Of a stretch of DNA of 64,000 nucleotides, positions 26,125 to 34,404 are shown piece by piece (position 1 is the first letter of the stretch; each line of letters begins with the position of its first letter). Under the pieces are notes generated by a model. That model had not been told where the DNA came from. It ran no database searches and was given only the letters and a program-made list of their open reading frames with translations. The position numbers and the translations under genes are program-made. The DNA comes from Anaerosacchariphilus hominis. Lineage in GTDB: Bacteria; Bacillota; Clostridia; Lachnospirales; Lachnospiraceae. The stretch lies in the NCBI RefSeq assembly GCF_014290175.1, contig NZ_JACOOR010000001.1, positions 62,001-126,000 of the forward strand. Reading direction: 5' to 3'.

Positions 26125-26796
26125 CTACAGCTGCATCTTCCCAAGGTGACTGTTAAGCACATCTTCATCTGCCCTTGCAAGATCACCTATGGTTTTGATA
26201 CCAAATAATGCAAGCTTTCTGTTCGTACTTTTTCCAACGTATAGAAGATCTGCCACCGGATGTGACCATGCCTTCTGCTTAAACTCACTCTTATACATAG
26301 TTGTGATTGCATCAGGCTTCTTATAATCTGAACCAAGCTTTGCAAATATCTTATTAAAAGAAACACCAACACTCACTGTGATGCCAAGCTCTGACTTCAT
26401 TCTCCTGCTGATTTCCTGTGCGATAAGCAATCCATCCCCTTTAAGGGAACTGCTCCCTGTCACATCAAGCCAGCACTCATCAATCCCATATGGTTCCTGT
26501 CTGTCCGTATATTCTGCATATATCTCATGAGCCATCCTTGAGAACCGAAGATATAAATCCATTCTTGGTGATACAAATGTTATGTCAGGGCAGATCTGCT
26601 TTGCCTGCCAGAGTGCCATTCCTGTTTTCACACCGTACTTCTTGGCAATATAGTCAGCTGTTAAGACAATCCCATGTCTTGCCTCCGGGTCTCCGCCTAC
26701 TGCCAATGGCTTTCCTGCAAGCTCCGGATGATGCAGATGTTCAATCGAAGCATAACAACAGTTGATATCCGAATGAAGTATTACCCTGTCTCCCAT
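26125..26796 (-). pseudogene. dinB: Truncated Y-family DNA polymerase (DinB/UmuC-like)
   Basis: The 223 residues cover the palm and fingers of a translesion polymerase, with catalytic motifs DINCCYASIE and YGIDECWLDVTG and the start of the thumb (LYVGKSTNRKLALFGIKTIGDLA). Y-family polymerases normally run to 350-420 residues; here the little-finger domain is missing and the frame stops after LNSHLGKMQL. The DNA after the break reads in another frame as the tail of a different gene that overlaps the Xre start, so a deletion joined the two. AGGAGG 8 bases before ATG 26796 sets the start. Without the DNA-gripping domain, activity is unlikely. Confidence 0.85.
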
Positions 26797-26875
26797 CTGC
26801 ATCACCTCCTGCATTTAATCTGTCATTACCATAACCTTTAGTCCAAGTATATGAGTAATGTTTCTTACAGGGCAT

Positions 26876-26920
26876 AGTATAACCCCAAGAATAATAGACT
26901 GTCAACGGACACATGTGTCC
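26876..26920 (-). promoter_or_regulatory. dinB promoter with adjacent 14-bp palindromic operator
   Basis: Minus-strand TTGACA (26900-26905) and TATACT (26876-26881), 18 bases apart, form the promoter. One base upstream of the -35 lies the perfect palindrome GGACACATGTGTCC (26907-26920). The palindrome sits between this promoter and the divergent repressor gene, so it is the best candidate operator for the S24 repressor. Confidence 0.65.
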
Positions 26921-26947
26921 TTTTTCTCATTATATTGGATTTTAAGC

Positions 26948-26976
26948 TTGAATAATTGGTACTGTTGCTATATACT
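26948..26976 (+). promoter_or_regulatory. Promoter of the S24 repressor gene
   Basis: TTGAAT (26948-26953) and TATACT (26971-26976) are 17 bases apart on the plus strand. The GGACACATGTGTCC palindrome lies 27 bases upstream of the -35 box. Confidence 0.6.
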
Positions 26977-27031
26977 ATGGAGTGAAAAGAGACATTAGAA
27001 ATCAACAAAATGAAAGAAAAGAGGCGTATGT

Positions 27032-27766
27032 ATGTACTCAATCGGAGAAATCATTTCAACATATAGAAAAAAGAAAGGCTTGCTCCAGCAGGATCTCGCT
27101 GATGAACTGGCAAAGGAAGGCATTACCATTTCCTATAAAGCCATATCCAACTGGGAGAGAAATCTTGCTGAGCCGAGCGTTACCATATTTTACAAAGTGT
27201 GTAGAATCCTTGATATTACTAACATGTATGAGGCATATTTTGGAGTAAATCCTGCCGATCCTTTTTCATCACTTACTGATGAAGGCAGGGAAAAAGCTAT
27301 GGACTACATCAATCTGCTCCATGCATCCGGTATGTATGAAAAGCAAATGGCTAAAATTATTCCGTTCCGCTGCATTGATATATTTGAAAATGCAGTATCA
27401 GCCGGAACCGGTAACTTCCTTGTAGACGGACCGAAAGAGACTGTACGCATAGATGAATCTATCCTGCCGGAAGATACTACTTTCGGTGTACGCATTAGTG
27501 GTGACAGTATGGAACCTGAATTCCACGATGGTCAGATTGCATGGGTATTACAACAGGAATCTGTTGCTAATGGAGAAATCGGCATCTTCGCTCTAAACGG
27601 AGAAGCCTACATCAAGAAATTGCAAAACGATAAAGACGGAATCTTCCTTATCTCGCTTAATGAAAAGTATGCACCTATCAAGGTTGGAGAAAACGACCGC
27701 TTAGACATATTTGGAAAAGTTCTTGGAAAATCTGATGCTTCTGCTATTACAGGACATTGCCGATAA
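27032..27766 (+). CDS. Xre-S24 (LexA/CI-like) self-cleaving repressor
   Basis: Residues 3-60 form an Xre helix-turn-helix and residues 120-235 a peptidase S24 domain. All elements of RecA-stimulated self-cleavage are visible: the A124-G125 scissile bond in VSAGTGN, serine 159 in SGDSMEP and lysine 195 in AYIKKL. It should repress the divergent polymerase gene until DNA damage triggers cleavage, as in phage CI and LexA systems. The pairing of this repressor with a UmuC/DinB gene is common in Firmicute mobile DNA. Confidence 0.9.
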   Translation: MYSIGEIISTYRKKKGLLQQDLADELAKEGITISYKAISNWERNLAEPSVTIFYKVCRILDITNMYEAYFGVNPADPFSSLTDEGREKAMDYINLLHASGMYEKQMAKIIPFRCIDIFENAVSAGTGNFLVDGPKETVRIDESILPEDTTFGVRISGDSMEPEFHDGQIAWVLQQESVANGEIGIFALNGEAYIKKLQNDKDGIFLISLNEKYAPIKVGENDRLDIFGKVLGKSDASAITGHCR

Positions 27767-27864
27767 AGCATTGCCGATAAAATTGCAAGTCTTTTTTATT
27801 GGACACATTATTTTGCATAATTGACAATAAGAAAATATCTATAGAACTGAAAGAAGGGATTTTT

Positions 27865-28065
27865 ATGGCAGTTACCAATAATATCAGAGAAATCCGGGAA
27901 CAGCGTGGCATTTACCAGGATGACCTTGCCGCTGCTATCGGATACAGCACCAAAACTGTCGGCAGGATAGAACGTGGGGACAGCACCCCATCTGCCGAGT
28001 TTATGCTGCGGATTTCTAAATACTTTAATATGCTGGTGGAAGATGTCTTCCATGTAGAAGATTGA
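27865..28065 (+). CDS. Small Xre-family DNA-binding protein (66 aa)
   Basis: Almost the whole protein is a helix-turn-helix (IREIREQRGIYQDDLAAAIGYSTKTVGRIERGDSTPS). ATG 27865 is preceded by GAAGGGA. A GGACACAT half-site at 27801-27808, similar to the palindrome near dinB, lies upstream, so this gene may share the control of the S24 repressor. Proteins of this size are common in mobile elements and often regulate their own promoter. Confidence 0.78.
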   Translation: MAVTNNIREIREQRGIYQDDLAAAIGYSTKTVGRIERGDSTPSAEFMLRISKYFNMLVEDVFHVED

Positions 28066-28194
28066 GCTGGATATTATGTCCAACTCATCTTCTCAGCTCC
28101 GCAAACTGAAATTAGTCAAGCTTCTTTGGCAATTTGCTTTCTTCAACTGGTACTGCTTCAAGATCAATTGAGGTCCAATATGAACCAATATCAT

Positions 28195-28226
28195 AAAAAA
28201 AGACAGCACCAATCAATGGCACTGCC
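28195..28226 (-). terminator. Terminator of the original giant surface-protein gene
   Basis: On the minus strand GGCAGTGCC (28226-28218) pairs with GGTGCTGTC (28210-28202), including wobble pairs, around 7 bases, followed by seven T residues (28201-28195). It lies about 40 bases after the stop codon of the severed 3' fragment, supporting that fragment as the true gene end. The remaining bases 28066-28194 show no gene. Confidence 0.65.
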
Positions 28227-28268
28227 TCTTTTCTTACTTCTTAATTATTTCATTTTAATTTCAGATAC

Positions 28269-28555
28269 TTATTCTTCCTCTGAACCACTCTTTTTCCTTA
28301 CATAGAATACGGCTCCAAAAACAATCAGTATAATACAGATACCTATAATAATGATTATCGTATTATTCCATGCATATTTTGAAGTGCTGTCATCTGTCTT
28401 AGACGCAGGAATGGTTTCATCAGATTTGTTGTCTGTCTGACTGTTATCACTCATAATCTTGGCATCAACAACAATCGTGTAATCTGATGCATGGGTAAAT
28501 TCAAGTTCCACATTTCCCTCCGGATCAATCTGTCCGGCGCTGATAAATTCCAGTT
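28269..28555 (-). pseudogene. Severed C-terminal end of the giant surface protein (membrane anchor)
   Basis: The frame reads LEFISAGQIDPEGN..., a β-rich end with ASDYTIVVDAK, a Ser/Thr/Asp-rich linker, one membrane segment (NNTIIIIIGICIILIVFGAVFYV) and a positive tail (RKKSGSEEE). The giant gene at 40127-47200 ends ...GKLEFI followed by a stop supplied by the mobile element. The shared 13-bp ATAAATTCCAGTT lets the two pieces be joined in frame as ...GKLEFISAGQID.... This is therefore the 3' end of that gene, cut off by the 11.6-kb element. A GTG at 28565 inside the element could give a short orphan peptide. Confidence 0.88.
28543..28555. other. attL core of the mobilizable element
   Basis: ATAAATTCCAGTT, identical to 40131-40143. 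On the minus strand it encodes part of LEFI/LEFS at the junction of the surface gene. It differs from attR in the bases on both sides, so 13 bp is the full identity. Confidence 0.85.
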
Positions 28556-28650
28556 GATATTTCACATATTTTAGGAAATTTAATAACTGTTATATTTGAT
28601 TATCAAATTCTTCGCAAACCCTTGAAAATACTAAGTTTGTAGCAAGTGAA

Positions 28651-28728
28651 CTTTCCCTTACTCTTTCCCTTGTGTTACATTTTCCCATTGCTTTTCATGA
28701 ACCTTAATATGGGAAAAATTAAGGGAAA
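28651..28728. repeat. Left-end arm-type repeats (TTCCCTT family)
   Basis: TTTCCCTTA (28652-28660) and TTTCCCTTGTG (28664-28674) are followed by the inverted AAGGGAAA (28721-28728). The same three motifs in the same order lie at the right end (40013-40061). They are likely arm-binding sites for integrase or excisionase. No gene is seen in 28556-28843. Confidence 0.6.
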
Positions 28729-28843
28729 GAAAATTTCATAACACAATATAACATATAACAATAACGACATGGTGAACTGATTGAAATGTTTTCGATATTT
28801 AACTCTGTAACTGATTATCAAAAGAAAATGGAGATAAGATACG

Positions 28844-29083
28844 ATGAGAACAATTTATGCAGAATATAATATAAACCACGATAGTATTGATGTTTACACA
28901 AGTGCTGGATATATGCTTCGCATTGATTGCTGGGAAGCTGAAAAAAATTTAAAAACCACATATGGATCAGAATGTGCGCTTACTTCATTGGCTGTGGATG
29001 AGCCTTTGGAATATGCAAGATTATATCTTGATGGCAATTTACAGATGTGGGTGGATACAGAAGATTCATTAGAACTTTATTAA
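28844..29083 (+). CDS. Small conserved mobile-element protein (DUF6061-like, 79 aa)
   Basis: A soluble acidic protein of 79 residues (YAEYNINHDSIDVYTSAGYMLRIDCW, then DEPLEYARLYLDGNLQMW). The pattern resembles DUF6061 proteins found in clostridial mobile elements, judged from memory of the family only. ATG 28844 is preceded by GGAGATAAGATACG. No catalytic motif is seen and its role is unknown. It stands alone at the left end of the element, followed by a strong terminator. Confidence 0.6.
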   Translation: MRTIYAEYNINHDSIDVYTSAGYMLRIDCWEAEKNLKTTYGSECALTSLAVDEPLEYARLYLDGNLQMWVDTEDSLELY

Positions 29084-29176
29084 GCAAGAAGTGAGATAGT
29101 GTTGTAGGGAGTTTCCTGTAGTTAAAGATACCACACCCGATATGATGAACCCACGCTTATACACTACCAGCTATGA

Positions 29177-29219
29177 TAAAAGAAAGGACAGCAATTTGAC
29201 ACTGCTGTCCTTTCTTTTA
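29177..29219. terminator. Strong bidirectional terminator before the two-component genes
   Basis: TAAAAGAAAGGACAGCA (29177-29193) and its exact inverse at 29203-29219 form a 17-bp perfect stem with a 9-base loop and A/T runs on both sides. It isolates the left-end gene from the two-component/ABC transporter genes. Confidence 0.85.
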
Positions 29220-29281
29220 TAAAATTGCAGTACACAGAAAAAAGCTGTAAAATGAAAAATATATTTGTCCTTGTAACAATT

Positions 29282-29318
29282 CTCGGACATTTGCCTGTTA
29301 TACTATCTGCAAAAAGAA
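29282..29318 (+). promoter_or_regulatory. Candidate response-regulator site and promoter of the cargo two-component genes
   Basis: CTCGGACATTTG (29282-29293), preceded by TTGTAACA, is followed by a TATACT -10-like box (29300-29305). The same CTCGGACATTT motif occurs twice, once inverted, before the ABC transporter genes at 31070-31136. Shared control of both transcripts by the element's own response regulator is likely. Confidence 0.55.
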
Positions 29319-29332
29319 AAGGAAGTGATAAT

Positions 29333-30022
29333 ATGAAGCATATTTTAATTGTCGAAGATGATAATCTTTTGAATAAAACGCTTACTTATAATTTGGAATT
29401 GGACGGTTACACAATAACTTCTGTTCTGAATGCAAGGACAGCCGCTGAATCATTAAAAACAAACATTTTTGATTTGGTATTGCTGGATATAAATTTACCA
29501 GACGGAAATGGTTATGACCTATGCCGTCTTATCAAGCCAGAGCATCCTGATACAGTAGTTATATTTCTAACTGCCAACGATCAGGAAAGCAATCAGATAC
29601 GGGGATATGAAGCTGGTGCAGTGGATTATATCACGAAACCTTTTTCGATTAGTGCTTTGCAGCGAAAAATCAAAGCCATGTTCGCTATGTTGGAGCATCA
29701 CAAACCAGCTAAGGATATTTACGAGGATGGTAGCTTGTTTCTGGATTTTTCGGAACAATTTGCAAGTTTGAACGGGAAACCATTAGCACTTTCTGCGATG
29801 GAATATAAAATGTTGAACCTATTTCTTAAAAATCCGAAGCAGGTACTTACTCGCCAACAATTTTTAGAAAAACTGTGGGATGTTGATGAAAAATATGTAG
29901 ATGAACATACCCTTACTACTTCTATCAGCCGTATTCGCAGTAAGATTGAAGCGGATGGCGACACATATATCAAAACGGTTTATGGTATGGGGTATCAATG
30001 GACAGGAGGCGAAAAGAAATGA
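29333..30022 (+). CDS. OmpR-family response regulator of the mobilizable element
   Basis: 229 residues with a receiver domain (acidic pair D9-D10, phosphoacceptor D52 in LLDINLPDG, TANDQ and KPF motifs) and an OmpR winged helix (KPLALSAMEYKMLNLF, VDEHTLTTSISRIRSKI, VKTVYGMGYQW-type end). ATG 29333 with AAAAGGAAG is preferred to a longer hydrophobic reading. It overlaps the kinase gene by ATGA. Together with the ABC transporter it resembles modules that sense and expel antimicrobial peptides. Confidence 0.92.
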   Translation: MKHILIVEDDNLLNKTLTYNLELDGYTITSVLNARTAAESLKTNIFDLVLLDINLPDGNGYDLCRLIKPEHPDTVVIFLTANDQESNQIRGYEAGAVDYITKPFSISALQRKIKAMFAMLEHHKPAKDIYEDGSLFLDFSEQFASLNGKPLALSAMEYKMLNLFLKNPKQVLTRQQFLEKLWDVDEKYVDEHTLTTSISRIRSKIEADGDTYIKTVYGMGYQWTGGEKK

Positions 30023-31050
30023 ATCTGAATAACCTTTCTGCTAAGAAAATTTGTAGACTGGTTAGTGCTGGCATGGTTTTCTCTATGCTGGTAATTACCG
30101 GTATTTTCGGCGGTATAATGCAGGATATACGAATTTTTATAGTGGGTGGAACATTGACACTCTGTGCGTTTTTCTGGATTTGGCTATTGGTGCTGATTTT
30201 TGGAAAACGCCTTTCTCATTTTACTTCTAATTTGTGCCGGACGCTGGACAACATGATTGATGGAAACGAGGAATTACAAAAGTCAAATGATAGTGAAACT
30301 CTTTTTGCCCGTATCAACCACCGCTTAATTCGGTTGTATGAGATTATGCAGAAAAACCGGCACAAGGTAGACATGGAACGACAGGAGCTTCAAATGCTGA
30401 TTTCTGATATTTCACATCAAGTTAAAACGCCTGTCAGCAATTTGCAAATGGTAACGGACACACTTTTAACAAAGCCTGTTTCAGAAGAAGAACGGATGGA
30501 CTTTTTACAAGGCATACGTAGTCAGACTGATAAACTGGATTTTCTGTTCCAAGCACTGGTTAAAACGTCCCGGTTGGAAACCGGAGCAATACGATTAGAA
30601 AAGAAAGACAGCAGCTTATTCCATACGCTTGCACAAGCCATGAGCAGTATTGTATATGCCGCAGAGAAAAAAGAAATTGCTGTATCCGTGGATTGCCCGG
30701 AAAATTTGATAATCTCCCATGACAGCAAGTGGACAAGCGAAGCCCTTTTCAATCTGCTGGACAATGCAGTAAAATACACTCCGTCAGGTGGAAAGATTTC
30801 TGTATCAGTGGTTCAGTGGGAAATGTACGTAGAGGTCAAAGTGACCGACACCGGCAAGGGCATTTCAGAAAGCAATCAGGCTGCCATCTTCCGGCGCTTC
30901 TATCGTGAGGAAGAAGTACACGATCAACAGGGTGTGGGAATAGGTTTGTATTTGGCTCGTGAGATTGTAACAAGGCAAGGGGGCTATATCAAGGTTGTTT
31001 CAGAGCTGAGGCAAGGCTCAGAATTTTCTATTATGCTTCCTGTAAGGTAA
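30019..31050 (+). CDS. Sensor histidine kinase of the mobilizable element
   Basis: 343 residues with two close membrane segments (about 13-31 and 38-62) and almost no outside loop, as in intramembrane-sensing kinases that read the state of a partner ABC transporter. The H-box is SDISHQVKTPVSNL (H133), then LFNLLDNAVKYTPSGG, VTDTGKGI and GVGIGLYLA boxes. The start overlaps the regulator stop. The compact sensor region supports a transporter-linked signal rather than direct ligand binding. Confidence 0.9.
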   Translation: MNLNNLSAKKICRLVSAGMVFSMLVITGIFGGIMQDIRIFIVGGTLTLCAFFWIWLLVLIFGKRLSHFTSNLCRTLDNMIDGNEELQKSNDSETLFARINHRLIRLYEIMQKNRHKVDMERQELQMLISDISHQVKTPVSNLQMVTDTLLTKPVSEEERMDFLQGIRSQTDKLDFLFQALVKTSRLETGAIRLEKKDSSLFHTLAQAMSSIVYAAEKKEIAVSVDCPENLIISHDSKWTSEALFNLLDNAVKYTPSGGKISVSVVQWEMYVEVKVTDTGKGISESNQAAIFRRFYREEEVHDQQGVGIGLYLAREIVTRQGGYIKVVSELRQGSEFSIMLPVR

Positions 31051-31069
31051 GATATAACCACTTTTTTTG

Positions 31070-31136
31070 AAATGTCCGAGCGTTGTAACATTTCACTCTG
31101 ATTTTCGATAAAAATTTTTTCTATCTCGGACATTTG
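31070..31136 (+). promoter_or_regulatory. Paired inverted operator motifs before the ABC transporter genes
   Basis: AAATGTCCGAG (31070-31080) and CTCGGACATTTG (31125-31136) are inverted copies 44 bases apart; the second also resembles the site before the regulator gene (29282-29293). TTGTAACA occurs beside the first. The region 31051-31201 has no gene and carries a TACAAT -10-like box near 31153. Confidence 0.55.
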
Positions 31137-31201
31137 TGTAACATTTGTGGTTTACAATGGCTTTATCAACAGATAGAAAGCCTTGAAAGGAGCATTTGAA
31201 T

Positions 31202-31867
31202 ATGAGCATTTTACAAACAATCGACTTAAAGAAGTATTACGGCACAGAACCAAATATTACTCGTGCCCTTAATGGTGTAAATTTTACTGTGGAACAGGGA
31301 GAATTTGTTGCCGTAGTTGGAACTTCCGGCAGCGGTAAGTCTACATTGCTTCACATGATGGGAGGACTTGATACCCCCACTTCCGGCAGCGTGATTGTAC
31401 GGGGAGAAGAACTCGCAAAAAAGAATGATGATGAATTGACAATTTTCCGCCGTCGTAACATCGGATTTATCTTCCAAAATTATAATCTGGTTCCGATTTT
31501 GAATGTATATGAAAATATCGTCCTGCCTGTGGAACTGGATGGCGATACAGTAGACCAGAAATTTATGGACGAAGTTGTGTATATGTTGGCTTTAGAAGAT
31601 AAACTGGAAAATATGCCGAACAATCTTTCAGGCGGTCAACAGCAACGTGTAGCGATTGCACGAGCTTTAATTACGAAGCCTGCGATTATCCTTGCTGATG
31701 AACCGACCGGAAATCTTGATAGCAAGACCAGTGCAGATGTGTTAGGGCTTTTGAAGCATACCAGCGGAGAATTTAATCAGACCATTGTAATGATTACTCA
31801 CAACAACGAGATCGCTCAACTCGCAGACCGCATTGTACGGATTGAAGATGGTAAAATTGTTGGCTAA
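31202..31867 (+). CDS. ABC transporter ATP-binding protein (LolD/MacB type)
   Basis: A 221-residue ATPase with Walker [11 protein letters not shown]-loop IFQNYNLVP, signature [15 protein letters not shown] and Walker [14 protein letters not shown]. These features are those of the LolD/MacB/BceA subfamily, which works with FtsX-type permeases, often in antimicrobial peptide removal. ATG 31202 follows AAAGGAG. The permease gene begins 14 bases after its stop. Confidence 0.93.
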   Translation: MSILQTIDLKKYYGTEPNITRALNGVNFTVEQGEFVAVVGTSGSGKSTLLHMMGGLDTPTSGSVIVRGEELAKKNDDELTIFRRRNIGFIFQNYNLVPILNVYENIVLPVELDGDTVDQKFMDEVVYMLALEDKLENMPNNLSGGQQQRVAIARALITKPAIILADEPTGNLDSKTSADVLGLLKHTSGEFNQTIVMITHNNEIAQLADRIVRIEDGKIVG

Positions 31868-31881
31868 AGGAGGTGGGAATT

Positions 31882-34209
31882 ATGAATTATCCTTTTGAAA
31901 ATGATACCAGTGCAGTAATTAAAAAATTAGCACGAAAAAGTGTGCGTTTTGATAAGAAGAAAAACTTATTTTGCCTTTCGGCAATTATTGTAGCCGTTGC
32001 TATGATAATGATGTCGTTGCTCACAGTGCAAAATATCATTTATCAAAATCAGAAAGAAATCGAAGGATTACATCAAGGGATTTTCTTTGACATTACGCAG
32101 GACAGTAAAGAAAAGTTGTTAGCAAACGAAGAAGTAAAAAGTGTAGGACTTTCCTGTAATATCAAAACAGTGAAAGAAAATTCTAAAGAACTGTCTCTGA
32201 TTTATTATGATGATGACATGCTTAGTTTGATTCCTGCCTTTGACGGAAAATATCCAGAGAAAGCAAGTGAAATTGCTGTTACAGATGCCTTTTTTGCCAG
32301 TGAAAATAAGTCTCCGGAAATCAACGCCATAGTTCAGTTGAATCTGGATGGTACTTTGAAGAATTATACTATTGTTGGTATTTATCATGATAAAACTTCT
32401 ACCGCTTATCCTGTTTTTGTTTCACTTGAAAAATGCCGGGAATTACGTGGAAATAACCTGCTTAATGGATATGTTTGGCTTGAAAATGCAGATACCCTTA
32501 CAAAAGACGAAGCAACAGAAATATTATCTCAAATTTCAGAGGAGACTGGACTGAATAATTGGACAGTCAGCAGTTACTATGATTATGTAAATACAACTTT
32601 GTCCTTCAGTAATTATGCGGTATATGGTGTAGTTGCTGCCATTTTGTTTTTAGCTGCCGCACTTGTAATTTACAGCATTTTCTATATTTCGGTTGGACAA
32701 AAAGTTGCTGAGTTCGGACAGCTTCGGACAATAGGGGCAAGTAAAAAGCAAATTTATAAAATAGTTCTTAAACAGGGTTATATGCTTGCAGTTCCGGGGA
32801 TTTTAATTGGTAGTATCATGGGAACGATCATCAGCTATTGTCTGCAATCAAAAGGCTGGTCAGTATTTGCATTTATTGTTTCTCTATGTGGCGCATGCCT
32901 TTTTGGAATACTGCTTGTTTATATTAGTGTTCGTAAACCAGCAAAAATTGCAGCGAATACTTCTCCAATTTCCGCCCTGAAAAATCCAGTGGGAATTGTA
33001 AATTACCGCACTCACAAAAGACATCGTATTACGCCTGTATATTTAGCGAAAATCAGCTTTTCCAGAAACAGAAAAAAATCTCTATTGACCATTTTATCAT
33101 TGGGACTGTGCGGAGTTATATTTTTCCTTGCAGCAAGTTATCAGAGTTCTTTTAATGCCGAGAGTATGGCTCGTTATTGGGATATGAAGTACGGAGATTT
33201 CAAAATCAGCATTGATTTAGAAAACGAAAGTGAAAATTTGGATGCTCTCTTGCAGAAAGAATATTTTTCTGATTATGTAAAGCGTGTTGGAGATATAGAG
33301 GGAGTTAGCAATATATTTACTTATGCTACCGTACCAGTTGATTTCTCAACAGACAATGATATTTCAGATAGCACCTTGATGCTCGGCTATAATGAAAAGG
33401 ATTTGGCGTCGCTAAATGCAGCGGTTTTGTCTGGAAATATTACTGATGATACAGAATTAGTTGTAAGTGATCCCGAACGTATTTATGATGTTTACCATTG
33501 GAAACCTCAAATTGGGGATACTGTGACCTTTAATTTCAAAAATCATAGTGGTAAAACAATAACAAAAGCATTCAAAATTGGTGCAATCACTTCCAGCAAT
33601 GATGGAATGGGTGGCTATATTTTCAGAATGCCGGAAAATATGCTCAAAGAACTTGCAGGTTATGACTGTACATACGCAATCGAAATACAAGCAGAAACTG
33701 AATATCAGGAGATAATCGAGCAAGAACTCAAATTACTCGTTTCTGACAATAGGGATGTTCGCTTACAAACCCTTCAAGATTTTATTGTAGAACACCAATC
33801 AGACAATCGTGCAGGTTTTACATTAGCTTATGCGATTGCAGCCATCTTGTGGATATTTGCGGTCATCAATCAAATCAATCTTACTGTGACAAATCTTTTA
33901 TCACAGAAACAGGAAATGGGCACACTAAAATCTATTGGTATGACAAATAAGCAGTTGAAGCAAGCATTTATGATGGAAGGTCTTTTTACTACTTTGATTG
34001 CATTGCTTATAACTGCTGTTGTTGGAATCCCCGGCGGATATGCAATCGGTATATTTTTGAAAAATGCAGGCATGTCTACGGGATTTGTATTTCCGGTTGT
34101 TGCTTTTACTCTTTTTGCTGTTGCTATGTTTATGCTTGAAAGTTTGATGACAATATTGCTTATTCATTCATGGAAGAAGCAATCTGTTATTGCAATAATG
34201 CGAAATTGA
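31882..34209 (+). CDS. FtsX-type ABC transporter permease
   Basis: 775 residues with one N-terminal membrane segment, an outside domain, a first FtsX block of three segments (about 250-360), a second outside domain and a final FtsX block (about 650-770, including KQEMGTLKSIGMTNKQLKQAFMMEG, the typical coupling motif). The duplicated layout fits exporters or mechanotransmitting MacB-like permeases rather than importers. The AAAGGAGGTGGG site sets ATG 31882. With the two-component genes it makes a complete sense-and-respond unit; the compound it handles is unknown. Confidence 0.88.
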   Translation: MNYPFENDTSAVIKKLARKSVRFDKKKNLFCLSAIIVAVAMIMMSLLTVQNIIYQNQKEIEGLHQGIFFDITQDSKEKLLANEEVKSVGLSCNIKTVKENSKELSLIYYDDDMLSLIPAFDGKYPEKASEIAVTDAFFASENKSPEINAIVQLNLDGTLKNYTIVGIYHDKTSTAYPVFVSLEKCRELRGNNLLNGYVWLENADTLTKDEATEILSQISEETGLNNWTVSSYYDYVNTTLSFSNYAVYGVVAAILFLAAALVIYSIFYISVGQKVAEFGQLRTIGASKKQIYKIVLKQGYMLAVPGILIGSIMGTIISYCLQSKGWSVFAFIVSLCGACLFGILLVYISVRKPAKIAANTSPISALKNPVGIVNYRTHKRHRITPVYLAKISFSRNRKKSLLTILSLGLCGVIFFLAASYQSSFNAESMARYWDMKYGDFKISIDLENESENLDALLQKEYFSDYVKRVGDIEGVSNIFTYATVPVDFSTDNDISDSTLMLGYNEKDLASLNAAVLSGNITDDTELVVSDPERIYDVYHWKPQIGDTVTFNFKNHSGKTITKAFKIGAITSSNDGMGGYIFRMPENMLKELAGYDCTYAIEIQAETEYQEIIEQELKLLVSDNRDVRLQTLQDFIVEHQSDNRAGFTLAYAIAAILWIFAVINQINLTVTNLLSQKQEMGTLKSIGMTNKQLKQAFMMEGLFTTLIALLITAVVGIPGGYAIGIFLKNAGMSTGFVFPVVAFTLFAVAMFMLESLMTILLIHSWKKQSVIAIMRN

Positions 34210-34266
34210 TGATAGAAAGCTTTTCATATCTCGGTCAGCTCCACAATTACATTACTCTGCTGATAC

Positions 34267-34297
34267 AGCCAGTCCGTAAATTCTTTCGGGCTGGCTG
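34267..34297 (+). terminator. Probable terminator of the ABC transporter genes
   Basis: CAGCCAG (34267-34273) and CTGGCTG (34291-34297) with extra pairing inside form a stem followed by TTCCTGTTTTTA. It lies about 60 bases after the permease stop, between convergent genes. Confidence 0.6.
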
Positions 34298-34404
34298 TTC
34301 CTGTTTTTACAGCCTTTTTTCTCTGTAATACTTCTTTTCATACAGTAAATTTTCACTAGGCTGGTATGGAGTAATTTTACTGTCTATACAGTAAGTTGAA
34401 AATA

